Shown here: positions 12,001 through 16,826 of the stretch, piece by piece
Position numbering within the stretch: position 1 is the stretch's first letter
Layout of the letters: the number at the start of each line of letters is the position of its first letter
Source: Phytohabitans sp036906915
Lineage (GTDB): Bacteria > Actinomycetota > Actinomycetes > Mycobacteriales > Micromonosporaceae
Assembly (NCBI RefSeq): GCF_036906915.1
Contig: NZ_JBAKHX010000095.1
Span: 1-27,674 of the forward strand
Reading direction: 5' to 3'
DNA: 27,674 nt
Translations under genes and position numbers: made by a program
Notes under the pieces: model-generated
Told to the model about the DNA's origin: nothing
Seen by the model: the letters and a program-made list of their open reading frames with translations, nothing else
The model's database searches: none

Positions 12001-15000
12001 CGTTGCCGGTGTCGGGCGGAAGGCGATCGACGCGTACTGCTCCTCCAGGTAGTCCTTCAGGTTCGGCGCCACGGCCCGGATCGCGGCCAGCGCGTCCCCC
12101 TGGTTGGGACTCCCCTTCTCAAATCCGGGCATCTCGCTGGCGTTGAACGGCCGCCGCACCGTCCACTGTCGACTGACTGCGGGCGGCCGGGCACGGCGCC
12201 GCTCCTTCTTCGCCCGCGTCCACTCGAGGGCCCGGCCGGACGCACGCCGGTCTGCCTCCGGCTTTCCCTCAGGCGCCGCCGCCTCGCCCATCGCTTCGGG
12301 AAGGCCGCCATAGTCTTCCGCACCTACCCCGCGATCCGGGCCGGCATAGTGCGCGACGCCCCGCATCGTCCGTCCGAGCGCCCGCGCCTGGCCGTCCCGC
12401 CACGCGTCCCGCCGCTGCTCCGCGACCCGCGCCGCCACCAGCAGCCGCTCCGCCCGGGCGCGGGCCGCCGCGGCCGCCGTCGACCGCCGCCGCGCCCGAG
12501 CCGGGTTGGCGCTGTTCAGCCCGTCGACCGCGGCCTTCTGGCGCTCGACCCGGCTCTGGAGCCGGCGGGCCCGGGCCTCCGCCAGCTTCGCCTCATGCCG
12601 AAGCCTGGCCGCCCGATCAGCCCACCGCTCGGCCAGCGAACCGCGCCGCTCGATGGAGCGCCGCTCAGCGCCGACGGTGCGGCCGCCCGGGGCCGGTGCC
12701 CGGTCCAGTCGGGCGGCCTCCTGGTCCCCCGCTGACCGCGGCAGGACGCTCGGCGCAAGGCCAAGGAAAATCAGGCCGTTCGAGGAATCCCGGCGTCGCG
12801 GCGGCATCCGGCGCCGGTGTGCCGTACGGTCCGGCACCCGGCCTTGCTGGCTCGGCTGGCCATCTTCGTGCGGCTGGCCATCTTCGTGCGGCTGGTTCTC
12901 TTGGTTCGGCTGGCTCCGCGGTGCCGGGGCAGTCCGGGCCGCCGGCTCGTCCGGCCGAGGCAGGGCAGGCACGCCCGGCAGTGCCGGCGTCCCCGGCACC
13001 GGCTCCGGCTCGCGCGGCACAGGCTGCCGCGCCGGTGCCGCACCGGGCGTCGCCACCAGCCGCGGCACCAGCGGTACCGGGTCGCGGCGCAGCGGCGGCT
13101 CGGTCTGGTGCGGAACCGGCGGCCCTTGACGCACCGGCGTGGCCGGCTCGGGCTTCTTGGGCGGCAGCGGGCCTGCGGTGTCGCGCGGCAGGATCGTCAG
13201 CGGTCCGCCGGGCACGCCAGGCTCGGGGCCCGGGTGCGGCGCCGTCCCGTCCGTCACCGGCCCATCGGGTACGGGCGCAGCCGGCGCCCCCGGCTCGGGC
13301 GGCGTGTCGGGCCCTTGTGGTGTGCCCGGCCCTGGCTGTGTGCCGGGCGTTTGTGCGGGGGCGCCGTCTGGTGCGGCCGGTCCCGGCGAGAGCTGGCCCG
13401 GTTGCGGCTCGGACGGCACCGGCAGCTCCGGCGGGATCTGGTCCGGTGTGGCCGGTTGAGGCGGGATGGGCTCGGGCGCTTGGGGCGGGATCGGCTCCGG
13501 CGCCCGCGGCGGGATCGGCTCCGGTGCCTGGGGCGGGATCGGCTCCGGCGCCCGCGGCGGGATCGGCTCCGGTGCCTGGGGCGGGATCGGCTCCGGCGCC
13601 CGCGGCGGGATCGGCTCCGGTGCCTGGGGCGGGATCGGCTCCGGTGCCTGGGGCGGGATCGGCGCCGGCGGAGCGGGCGCCGGCGGCGGCCCGGAGGCCA
13701 CCGGCGGCGCGATCGTCCCGGGCGCCGTGCCCACGGCCGGTGGCGTGACGACAGTTGGCGGCGTGACCACGGTTGGCGGCGTGACCACGGTTGGCGGCTG
13801 GGTGGGCGGCGCGTCCGGGCCTACCCCCGGCGGCACCACATCTTGCGCCGGCGGCGCCGCGCCGGGCGGGGCGACCGGGCCAGGTGGAACGACGGTCTGT
13901 GGCGGCGCGGCGGGAGGCGCGGCCACGGGCGGGACAACCGCACCGGGCGGAATGACCGCCTGCGGGGGCGGGGCGGTCCCCGGTGGCGTAGCCGCATCGG
14001 GCGGGGTGATCGCCGTGGGGGGTCTGGTGGGCTGGTCGGTGCCCTGCGGCGGGGCCGCGGCGTCTGGCGGTGCGGTCGCGGGACCGGCGCCGGGTGTCAC
14101 GGGCTGCGCGCTGGCCGGTCCACTCTGGACGGGCGCCCCGATGACCGGGCCGGCGCCGGGTTGATCCGGCGCGGCCGGCAAGGTCGGAAAGGCGCCGGGG
14201 GGCGCGACGGGTGGCGCGACAGGCGCCGACCGGATCGGCGAGGCCCCGGCCGGCGCCGCCGTAGTGGGCCCGCCGCGCGGCGGCGGCCCGTCCAGGGGGA
14301 CGGTGGGCGCGCCGCGGGCCGGTGGACCTGCGGGCGGCGCGGCCTCCGCGGGTGGTGTGGCCGGTGTGGGCTCGCGCGGCAGCGTGGTGCTACCGGCCCG
14401 CTCGGACCGCAGCAGCCCTTCGTTGAAAGACCTGTCGAGAGCGACGAGTTCGCCTTCGGACGGCGTGCGCAGCTTCCCGAGCACCGAATCACCGGAGCGC
14501 GACTGGTTCCGGGCCGCCAGGTCGGCCTCGGCGCGGTTGAATGCCGCCTCGTCGGCTCGGAGCAGCTCCCCCCGGATGGATCCGGGGCCCGTGGCGGTGC
14601 GCCCTCCGGAGGCGGCCGGGGGGCCGTCAACGATAGTGCCGAGTCCGCCGCCCGGGGACTGCGGCCGCGGCCCGACACCCGAACCGCCACCGGTCCCGCT
14701 GCCCCCGCCACCGCCGCCCACACCGCCGCCCCGACCACCGGTGCCGCCCGTACCGCCGGTGCCGCCTGGACCGCCGGAGTCCGGGCCGCCGCCGATGCCG
14801 CGGCCGCCCGTACCTCCTGACGCGCCTCCCTCGCCGCGCGGGGTCCCGGGTCCGACATCCGGCACCGCGCCCCGCCCCGGCGTGCCCGGTCCCGCGGTGG
14901 GTGTGCGGCCGGTGTTGCCGGACTCCAGGAACCGCTGGGTCTCGCCGGCGAGGCGCTTGCCGGCGATGAACGTACCCGTCCCTTTGGCGCCGGCGTACGC

Positions 15001-16074
15001 GAGCCGCCAGCCGCCGCCCAGCGCGGCACCGGCTGCCATCCCCTTCAAGGTGATGGGCGTCCCGTTGACGATGCGGTTGCCGGTCGGCAGGGCGACGGCC
15101 ATCGCGGCCGCGTCCTTCAGCACGGCGGCCGGCAGCCTGTTCGAGCGGATCGGCACGCTCAGCCCGGCGCGCACCACCGAGAAGATCCCGCCGGTCACGA
15201 AGCCGGTGGCCGCCGCCTTCCCGATGTCGCCAGGAGTGAACGACTCACGGTACCTACCGTCGATCAGCTCGACCGCCTGCGCGCCGGCCTCGACGCCACC
15301 GGTGATCCCGCCGAACACCAGGCCGGTACGGCCTGCGTTCGCCAGGCCCGGCCCGATGTACCCCCTCGCGAAAGACTTGGCGAGCTCCGACACCGCGGCG
15401 CGGCCGGTGAGCCCGGTGACCGCCGGGATCGCCGCCGCGCCGGCCACGCCGTTCGACGCGGCCCGCGTGGCGGCGGTGGCGGCCAGCTTGTTGGCGCCGA
15501 ACTTGGCAAGGTACTGGGAGAAGATCTGAGCGGCCTTGGCCCGGGCCGCGGCCACGATGCCGGCGACCGCCGCCGCCTGCGCGCCGGGGCCGCCCGGGGC
15601 GGACGCGACCAGCGCCGGATACATCAGCACCATCGCGACGGCCGCCGTGCCCGATAGGCGGACCTTGGTGCCGAACGCCGTGGCCGCCGCCTGCGCCGAA
15701 TGACCACTCGCCTCGTAGGCCACCTTGATGGCGTCGGCGAGCCCGCCCTTGTCGCCGCTCAGCTCGTTCCAGCGCTCCAGGATGGCCGGCCCGACGTCGC
15801 CGCCCCACACCGCGAGCACCTGGTTGACGCCGCCGAACGCACCCGATTGGAGCTCGATGAGCGCTTCGCCGAGGGCGGACTCCATCTCGGACAGTGCGCT
15901 CAGCGCGGTCTCGTTGGCTTCCGGCCAACCGTCGAGGCTGCCACCGGCGACGGCGACCCCGTTCAGGATCATGTCGCGGAACTTGTTCCAGAACCAGCCG
16001 AAGTCGGGCTTGCCCCACGCGGAGCCGATGATGCGCCCGAGGGCGTCGTCAGAACTTGAAGTCGGGGATGTCAT
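1..16074 (-). CDS. Giant cysteine-free modular protein, WXG100/CpnT-like N-terminus (3' end beyond window)
   Basis: The frame from ATG at 16074 is open to base 1: 5,358 codons with no stop and no Cys codon. Residues 1-200 carry aromatic FGWFWNKF near residue 25 and a helical region resembling the WXG100-like N-terminal domain of CpnT-type toxins, followed by hydrophobic Ala/Gly segments (139-180 and on to about 380). Then come a Gly-rich stretch (414-478), a Pro-rich linker (about 559-1060), and a long modular body with zincin-like HExxH motifs at 4214-4218 and 5248-5252, coiled coils and several internal repeats, annotated separately. The start overlaps the upstream gene by 26 bases, suggesting translational coupling; its own ribosome site is weak. 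A GTG four codons upstream (16086) is possible and would add one Cys. I infer an exported effector or polymorphic toxin-like giant. It resembles in size and Cys content the actinomycete giants annotated as 'lonely Cys domain' proteins, but that domain is not visible here. Activity is unproven. Confidence 0.9.
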   Translation of the reverse strand, partial: MTSPTSSSDDALGRIIGSAWGKPDFGWFWNKFRDMILNGVAVAGGSLDGWPEANETALSALSEMESALGEALIELQSGAFGGVNQVLAVWGGDVGPAILERWNELSGDKGGLADAIKVAYEASGHSAQAAATAFGTKVRLSGTAAVAMVLMYPALVASAPGGPGAQAAAVAGIVAAARAKAAQIFSQYLAKFGANKLAATAATRAASNGVAGAAAIPAVTGLTGRAAVSELAKSFARGYIGPGLANAGRTGLVFGGITGGVEAGAQAVELIDGRYRESFTPGDIGKAAATGFVTGGIFSVVRAGLSVPIRSNRLPAAVLKDAAAMAVALPTGNRIVNGTPITLKGMAAGAALGGGWRLAYAGAKGTGTFIAGKRLAGETQRFLESGNTGRTPTAGPGTPGRGAVPDVGPGTPRGEGGASGGTGGRGIGGGPDSGGPGGTGGTGGTGGRGGGVGGGGGGSGTGGGSGVGPRPQSPGGGLGTIVDGPPAASGGRTATGPGSIRGELLRADEAAFNRAEADLAARNQSRSGDSVLGKLRTPSEGELVALDRSFNEGLLRSERAGSTTLPREPTPATPPAEAAPPAGPPARGAPTVPLDGPPPRGGPTTAAPAGASPIRSAPVAPPVAPPGAFPTLPAAPDQPGAGPVIGAPVQSGPASAQPVTPGAGPATAPPDAAAPPQGTDQPTRPPTAITPPDAATPPGTAPPPQAVIPPGAVVPPVAAPPAAPPQTVVPPGPVAPPGAAPPAQDVVPPGVGPDAPPTQPPTVVTPPTVVTPPTVVTPPAVGTAPGTIAPPVASGPPPAPAPPAPIPPQAPEPIPPQAPEPIPPRAPEPIPPQAPEPIPPRAPEPIPPQAPEPIPPRAPEPIPPQAPEPIPPQPATPDQIPPELPVPSEPQPGQLSPGPAAPDGAPAQTPGTQPGPGTPQGPDTPPEPGAPAAPVPDGPVTDGTAPHPGPEPGVPGGPLTILPRDTAGPLPPKKPEPATPVRQGPPVPHQTEPPLRRDPVPLVPRLVATPGAAPARQPVPREPEPVPGTPALPGVPALPRPDEPAARTAPAPRSQPNQENQPHEDGQPHEDGQPSQQGRVPDRTAHRRRMPPRRRDSSNGLIFLGLAPSVLPRSAGDQEAARLDRAPAPGGRTVGAERRSIERRGSLAERWADRAARLRHEAKLAEARARRLQSRVERQKAAVDGLNSANPARARRRSTAAAAARARAERLLVAARVAEQRRDAWRDGQARALGRTMRGVAHYAGPDRGVGAEDYGGLPEAMGEAAAPEGKPEADRRASGRALEWTRAKKERRRARPPAVSRQWTVRRPFNASEMPGFEKGSPNQGDALAAIRAVAPNLKDYLEEQYASIAFRPTPATVGPVVEDKDRGAQAGVLTVRPRGGKKVDIPVVVTDLDGTAMAQTDPGREGVPVRIALDSRVPHDPENLDRATVYVRRMLVHELRELESLRTGVRAWARRGGGRKPADVLGRHTNVRPGREARPATRTRFLRRERPGRAARPGAGSRLGPNDHGLLGEAIALVRGNGPDVDNDLAKWIDETGLRDGYPGAEQRWQLASKALPENVRKRVAAARRKPATTHADRALVALHRALERDHVPRSWLGLGPAVEWFEAFQRAGGLDGASLLVLEADDIRRWIDAEDVRLRVGYPGADEKWELLAGALDAAGKRKTRERIGQIREEPPTDPESRALIAIHRELTLSGITSTAGNPYEWYRDFHDSGAIDDLFLMRPNDMRRWLDADDVRLGAGFPEAEKRWELVAAGLDSAGRRQVREQVEQVRAEQARDPDRVVTRTGVVHRAEWLDAFRQAGGLAAAAAAVDGGSGDVRRWLDAEEVRLGAGHPGADALWKQVAGALDSAGQGEMRERIELIREMQARELKSGARIVVSDANASSTRFTGEFIRLARDPVTGAWHPEYRLRVTESSDPDMVGQERQVRLVEGAGPVAGPSWTVRPRFGQIKGLRRGYQVRLEEIEPSGPDMSGDPITAKFLGFRRDPTGKHWHPEYLMRFAEPPSRPERLTRRPWLVRLRPETVEVDPKRGLPAGFETWLEAYLESFDLVYRLGRNITEDDLVEAAADTVETMRKVRAHLVMSTPSPAAGTVEGNAGAVVRVAPAVPEVAGLLNVPDAVVRTAVSAAASTLGQARDQPATNDDVAVASLLRADWDDRMVRHHQRSVAETQEALDGTEKAVKDATGEKVKVPELVESPEEEAAKPADTGTKKLTRAAEPLRDALVGQRLFGSRPIAAVGGAHEHKDRKFDAQFDLPGWHGLNRDDHARQTVRIHVQLGRGIGTEPEAVERLAGSDREHILIRVDLGQLGAPDPDDPDRAGAPDGAGDPATVDPAQRGRVIRRAIERGMQGLPTKRPETAAGLTAERQDPDRVTLPPSQQRRLLDDQAREQLRLELHEAIDGEALVFQTTAGPLRRSQRRSLRSHPISFVRGEHEYGRERFDAQYEVSGRAGLNRWRVQVHIVFVPDFNSDEKKFWERAPMPEPDHIQIRVDPNRLKRPGRARPEKLEMPQRPPVPLPPPRPLRPEEGADAVTMRLYREAMARFPAQMKQYRKDLARHSAKLARYRKELERYHRDLPAYRELLAKYERDLAEYAAEKRRDGKLPPARPPRDADELTRTRYQEARDRYDEELAEEYDSAVKTYLGNLRKAVLKTIDPTWIEARRTTPWVDEGMGAAQTTGASSARPLSRGADSAVGHPAPQPTAPQPPPPGTVDHALTTTRSSVFIALPNYLAEMTDRVRRGVHQWYSQRVREAKVAGRLANQKHRDEQVLGPAGLLAPSGPAGKVTTFLREAAQTVSRGAVKAPGERHRRPTDPPADERFDLPSVRTTLAGMVLESEGGKRDDPIKLDASDAWRSVTELEPLKERTLAGKLEFFAPAFDPMDGAAELRTFNHLPEAARAALVRDINRMLRLKAFEAQQLSRQLRDLGGAEKYQEFKKKTTAERIAAITGKEPPADYVAFDALSGPAKQLALADMRLFVELVAFEELSTAEQLLALDAMALSQEVSAFRLARFSERARQFEAIRQLRRVVIFGREHPGEVRKLLDVLEDFPMLADFEQMDPAQRLVAVDVLREVQWLAGFGRPVLLERVQFLDELRHFLYLMELQGLEGDERLPYLHDPDTLSEVQAFEHLTAVEAESLRKELARFQDLSSADRERLLERFEEWEQQHAVVPVQIRTFTMHKQRVRVGLLADHSESLRAGTVVPVAPNVFLIVYAGQATPAELAKAGWYRETERARHRYERELRRWERALRAHERDPANPANPHPGTRPSGPADPGEPPADTEIDRIVVAELARIRDQVKLQYEAFGPRLLDAMAKYGTPAAYTGLRALEATHDPGKAFMAAIAAGLTLAQAQAGRLQERWKSAYKTAADLRAETPQENRRADLERAVADTTAATDAQRDLLLHRLNEILRNPAATPAQRAYALDTIDELSYTDREMAKWTDDAVLHRLKIKGYEVTRISAGAYGYTPTEKSGKPRRGVDPVVVVVSHDRTDEVRIVRQESGGYGDLHLVVPDRRTIGDRDYAATRKSLIEQMRDRLTEELELYADRPDGRAALLTVLRRILMTDGVAGGSMGYFAMQQANPMAQYIAEAAAAKMAATGAVGQFVDQTNGVRLHMLRQLLNRYDWPTLHNQAQVTDRITHLAEYHDELNRLLALTERIRDAQIVGPLAVAPLTVPAVPGLARSPGAVDPAALFEDLGERVAAVAGELPNLFSSASHDAVTSDVTLTLTHGGRVTVALRTGELPAGEAATVEVRPAELNRPDGSAVTYPPDRHRVTVDARTVALRGLGLRRLIGQALATVYAHQTGADVHQQRRVADLTILGRAARSGVAMVEGLFSEAIDHHGYRHGQAGADRRWLVDAGRFPADLRDFIASARRDAIPAAPGAAARPRRAPAPRAVDRYGNPVPRRNFVPRRLVDTEAARVRAARRAAEVAATLPELFEDASVDDGALRLVLSGGREVTVAFDAAELPDGEVAVIQIRPDDLNQPGGPVNHRITVPDRIGWWLDQRRGLARALAVIHAREVGPPNHRHRPVAELRAVRDADLTVLARSLAASGTAVLSHRLTLTLEAYGYAAGEAGDAAWAGARHRFPADVRAVIDATRQGTVHAREIPDGRFVQVGRSEPIDDAYIGERLRMIPEAVFGGEVVEVEVSDDDLHSTVIRPDGTTLHFTHRAAPVLPEGVVARIRTGSGTAADPYLLEVSALAPDAAVDRAAPHEIAHKVAPDVSRGADPERYPRTVELRVIQHQVDQAAMADETSEVDALIADGRGLRAEMALVPTEGDAAEPGWLASDLRTILRGLDNAPERAARDAAAEREAIQRLDQAPTRDGRTVADERADADTARQEAARSADRAAALWVEAAQAEAGAARLAAQAERLHRKADALHGADPDLPDVRATAQRMARDAGTEAARAERLLADAGAAEARRDAALARHEEILEWIDVAVAGLAGDEPEAPALPLLAQRALESVWPMYTRPSILDGDLIRALSPSPDPADAHAAFASAWLLKVPQVATAYREGGPAVDEPEAIERISGARYQTLLAGASPLEPAERADAVRSALDTVAGLVSDGGRFAYASLVLVRPDGTFTLLTVAHDETGVRYLLPPHAPAPSPEQLLGSGFAERVNHVEALVVDGQRVPVPIPDAPRGLRNRHAVPEAYDAALPELDRAAARLQRAVGRLADTTDDIRMAGTRAEDAVGDQGNRLLEERTLRQAVDDHRVAEMDFAATAVRVRIAGHFAGLAAHHYDLSGVDEEPASLTREEAADALLRAYDQELAARRFADRAHELAREWQADSQASREEHLASGARADRKRAARVAAEPARRRLEAELAERFAERRALLDALADEAAMLVESVPWLAHPDIAGAGDGHLTRWRAAARRGADQRAAADRAWRERRDRVRAAQEREAAGDEAGAAGPRADAARLEERARAAERAAAAHEVEAAEHERRHHAARSGRDRAAVRAGLTEEVVRGYGQLVATWNDAIARQRELGDARTAIDDALAAMVAADAAFDTVLDGRQVPLLLAYLAELRVTWHEAMVVHLAEIGAGPEAVDDAIRAFVAALQRGRSMGDVVARLDRIVKAAGELAFLRRVEFMDSRAAEMRLWLELTNILSTAAESLAAVDRTMRELVQSGRAEAPEPPVFAREKQRFGQRGRDEAVDAAYMVARFGGLPVEVFGDRARDVTVDGDQIVIDSDLHFLVRAVPPEELAARGGPERPPPVAMIETGTGTGEAPFVVEVSNLASDAVIDRAIPHEIGHKLAGPVARGADPERVPHEVEARVIAYQIDTAAEGSDVDALIADGRALREEMGAAPGAAGGAEPGWVAPDLRSILRRFDDPRERAARVAAADRRAAERLDAAPAGAG
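319..333 (-). other. HEIGH zinc-binding motif, intact copy B (giant protein residues 5248-5252)
   Basis: IDRAIPHEIGHKLAG is followed 22 residues after the first His by Glu5270 in VEARVIAYQ, which aligns with Glu4238 of copy A. The domain before it (VEVFGD, then DLHFLVRAV, then VVEVSNLASDA) aligns with the domain before copy A. This supports a duplicated zincin-like domain with all three ligands kept in both copies. Confidence 0.7.
2773..3153 (-). repeat. Coiled-coil module, copy 2 (giant protein residues 4308-4434)
   Basis: An Ala/Glu/Arg-rich predicted coiled coil starts 94 residues after the first His of HExxH copy A. Its RLDQAP-GRTV-ER opening and ERLLADAGAAEARRDA ending match copy 1 at 12388-12729. 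The third copy starts about 1,031 residues later, at the window edge. It probably acts as a stalk or oligomerisation element. Confidence 0.75.
3421..3435 (-). other. HEIAH zinc-binding motif, intact copy A (giant protein residues 4214-4218)
   Basis: The sequence VDRAAPHEIAHKV follows a roughly 150-residue beta-rich domain and is a classic HExxH. A conserved Glu in VELRVIxxQ (Glu4238) lies 24 residues after the first His. That is the spacing expected for the third zinc ligand of gluzincins such as thermolysin. Activity is inferred from motif geometry only. Confidence 0.7.
3800..5000 (-). repeat. 226-residue direct duplication (ADLTxLxR module) in the giant protein
   Basis: Two direct copies can be aligned by eye. 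Each has an AAxLPxLF helix, a beta segment with GGRVTVA or GGREVTVAF, an ELPxGExAxxxxRPxxLNxPxG stretch, ITV or VTV, and a helix RGLxRALAxIxA. Then come the ADLTILGR or ADLTVLAR signature (ADLT at residues 3815 and 4041), a GYxxGxAG turn and a RFPAD[LV]R helix. Copy 2 leads straight into the first intact HExxH domain. No known family was recognised. Confidence 0.8.
6560..7440 (-). repeat. Helical FExLS repeats in the giant protein
   Basis: Residues about 2880-3160 contain a recurring helix-turn signature F[ED]xLSxAxx, seen as FNHLPEAAR, FDALSGPAK, FEELSTAEQ, FEQMDPAQR, FEHLTAVEA and FQDLSSADR. Spacing is irregular, about 20 to 70 residues. Between the signatures are Leu-rich amphipathic helices. 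The arrangement suggests an alpha-solenoid or helical-hairpin array. It is followed by a beta-rich stretch near 6400-6540. Confidence 0.7.
8293..8463 (-). repeat. Aromatic heptad coiled coil in the giant protein
   Basis: At residues 2538, 2545, 2552, 2559, 2566, 2573, 2580, 2587 and 2594 the protein has Y, F, Y, H, Y, Y, Y, Y and Y: nine consecutive heptad positions occupied by aromatic or His residues, in an Arg/Lys/Glu/Leu-rich helix. Leucines fall repeatedly at the matching d-like positions. This predicts a long coiled coil with a tyrosine seam. A Pro-rich linker follows at about 7930-8070. Confidence 0.85.
8581..9432 (-). repeat. Duplicated FDAQ domain in the giant protein
   Basis: Two copies of a roughly 100-residue domain lie about 191 residues apart. 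Each carries HExxxxxFDAQ[FY] (FDAQ at residues 2251-2254 and 2442-2445), then GLNR, an alternating-hydrophobic strand ending in HV or HI, and a distal I[LQ]IRVD strand. Both are preceded by an Arg/Leu helix and SRPI or SHPI. The pattern suggests a beta-sandwich-like domain used twice. No named family was recognised. Confidence 0.8.
10021..10430 (-). repeat. Duplicated WHPEY segment in the giant protein
   Basis: Two similar 40-residue stretches end in WHPEY at residues 1907-1911 and 1995-1999, 88 residues apart. Each has the pattern ITxKFLGFxRDPxTGxxWHPEY followed by a short strand (RLRV or LMRF) and an acidic turn. They probably represent two copies of a small beta-rich domain. Function was not recognised. 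Confidence 0.65.
10450..11535 (-). repeat. Four direct repeats of about 100 residues (RRWLDADDVRLGAG type) in the giant protein
   Basis: Four tandem copies span residues about 1514-1875. Each opens with a [DN]D[LIMV]xxW[IL]D element whose Trp lies at 1534, 1633, 1733 and 1824, followed by VRLGAGxPGAD, xxW, a GALDSAG-like turn and a RERIEQIRE-like helix. The first three copies also contain an ALxALHRxL-type helix and a W-x-x-x-F element before the next unit. Periods are 99, 100 and 91 residues. Copy 1 is most diverged. No known family was recognised; the predicted fold is all-helical. Confidence 0.85.
11746..11760 (-). other. Degenerate zinc-motif HELRE in the giant protein
   Basis: Residues 1439-1443 read HELRE, preceded by a short beta-rich stretch and by DRATVYVRRMLV. 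This resembles the approach to the two intact motifs at 3421 and 319 (VDRAAPHEIAH, IDRAIPHEIGH), but the second His is replaced by Glu. I read it as a possible inactive copy of the same domain. Similarity is weaker than between the two intact copies, so convergence remains possible. Confidence 0.4.
12388..12729 (-). repeat. Coiled-coil module, copy 1 (giant protein residues 1116-1229)
   Basis: An Ala/Arg/Glu-rich helical segment beginning with a RLDRAPxxxGRTVxxER signature and ending RAERLLVAARVAEQRRDA. The same signature and end recur in copy 2 (2773-3153: RLDQAP, GRTV, ARAERLLADAGAAEARRDA). A third copy begins at the left edge of the window (RLDAAP, about base 20-50). The residues predict a long helix or coiled coil. 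Copy 1 differs in context because its neighbouring HExxH-like domain lies downstream and is degenerate. Confidence 0.75.
13456..13662 (-). repeat. Tandem 8-residue proline repeat (PIPPQAPE/PIPPRAPE) in the giant gene
   Basis: Residues 805-873 are 8.6 in-register copies of an eight-residue unit, PIPPQAPE or PIPPRAPE, mostly alternating Q and R. At DNA level this gives a 24-bp unit with a 48-bp higher-order period. It sits inside a Pro-rich region spanning about 12900-14400, which also holds three TVVTPP units near 13744-13800. The near-identical DNA copies suggest recent slippage or unequal crossover, so length may vary between strains. The role is probably an extended spacer. Confidence 0.9.
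14641..14835 (-). repeat. Gly-rich linker of the giant protein (residues about 414-478)
   Basis: Roughly 65 codons are dominated by glycine, with GGTGG-type units and one run of five glycines. It separates the Ala/Gly-rich N-terminal export region from a short 80-residue charged segment and the long proline-rich linker. It looks like a flexible spacer with no fold of its own. Confidence 0.85.
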
Positions 16075-16393
16075 GCACGGCGGCACTGTTCAGGATGTTG
16101 GCCGCGGTCTTGTCTGCGGCCTCGGAGGTGGTGGCGCCGTTGATGATGTTTTCGGCCATCTCCTGGATCAGCGACTGTAGCTTCGCCGCCGCGTCGATCG
16201 CGGTGACCACGGCCTCGTGTGCCGCGTCGAAGCGCGCGCCCTCCTCGCCGCCGCCCGCCGGCTTCGCATCCAGCTGGGCGCGCACCTGGGCCGAGGCCTC
16301 GACGATCGGGGTGAGCGCCTCAGTGGCGGCGGTGCGAATCTTGACCCCGCCTTCCTTGGCGATCTCCGGGTCGATCAGCATGCCGTCGGCCAT
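16049..16393 (-). CDS. EspC-like small ESX-associated protein
   Basis: A 114-residue, all-helical, Ala-rich protein without Cys or Trp. It has the look of EspC / ESX secretion-associated proteins: an N-terminal MLIDPEIAKEGG segment, a helix about 17-45, a Gly-rich turn (47-49), a second long helix (53-105), and an aromatic DFKF tail. A WXG motif and a clear YxxxD/E export signal are both absent. The ATG lies one base after the stop of the YbaB-like gene, with GAGGGAG about 7 bases upstream, and its 3' end overlaps the giant gene by 26 bases. The three genes therefore look cotranscribed and coupled. It may be a secreted partner or a chaperone-like companion of the giant protein. The family call is by resemblance. 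Confidence 0.75.
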   Translation of the reverse strand: MADGMLIDPEIAKEGGVKIRTAATEALTPIVEASAQVRAQLDAKPAGGGEEGARFDAAHEAVVTAIDAAAKLQSLIQEMAENIINGATTSEAADKTAANILNSAAVHDIPDFKF

Positions 16394-16394
16394 G

Positions 16395-16790
16395 TCAGCT
16401 CTCCCTCGTCATCGGTTCGAGCTCCTCGTCCAGCCTGCGGAAGATGGCGTCCATGTCGAAGCCGAGCGCGTTGCGGACGTCGTGGACGTCGAGGTACGCC
16501 GAAGCGGCCTCCTCGACCAGGCGGTTGGCCTCCGCCGCCGCCCGGTGGATCGTGTCGGTGATGGTCTCGGCGAGCTGGCGGGAGTCGGGGCGGCGGTAGA
16601 CGCGCGGGTCGATGTCCAGGCGCACCAGGTGCCCGTGATTGCCGACCACCGCCTTGACCAGGCCGTCGGGAGACTTCGCCTCGCCGCGCACCTCGAGGAT
16701 GCGGCGCCGCAGATCGCTTGCCCCGGCCCGCATCCGCTCGAACTGCGCCATCAACTCCTCGGTGCGGGCCTTCAGTGCGGCGTCGTCCAC
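16395..16790 (-). CDS. YbaB/EbfC-fold protein (EspL-like)
   Basis: A 131-residue protein with the YbaB/EbfC architecture: an N-terminal helix (3-35), a central beta-sheet with EAKSPDGLVKAVVGNHGHLVRLDI (37-60), then a helix (68-105) of the RQLAETITDTIHRAAAEA type. Family members form dimers and bind nucleic acid or proteins. The mycobacterial ESX-1 member EspL sits beside secreted substrates and helps stabilise them. The GTG start at 16790 has GAGGAG six bases upstream. It is the first gene of the giant-protein operon, divergent from the mycosin gene. A role as chaperone or regulator of the downstream substrates is inferred. Confidence 0.85.
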   Translation of the reverse strand: MDDAALKARTEELMAQFERMRAGASDLRRRILEVRGEAKSPDGLVKAVVGNHGHLVRLDIDPRVYRRPDSRQLAETITDTIHRAAAEANRLVEEAASAYLDVHDVRNALGFDMDAIFRRLDEELEPMTRES

Positions 16791-16826
16791 AGTTGACTCC
16801 TCGCGGCCGGAGGCGTACCAACATCA

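Noticed and set aside
3343..12735. Very long plus-strand open frames (for example 3343-6729 and 8881-12735, over 1,100 codons each)
   Set aside because: They are exactly codon-aligned mirrors of the giant minus-strand gene. Their products are Arg/His/Pro/Gly-rich without recognisable domains, while the minus frame gives coherent motifs, repeats and coiled coils. The openness follows from rare TTA, CTA and TCA codons in the real gene.
13456..13662. CRISPR-like periodic array
   Set aside because: The units are contiguous, in frame and encode PIPPQAPE repeats. There are no unique spacers.
14641..14835. Gly-rich stretch as evidence of a PE-PGRS protein
   Set aside because: It is a 65-residue linker inside the giant protein and lacks a PE domain or the long GGAGGX arrays of that family.
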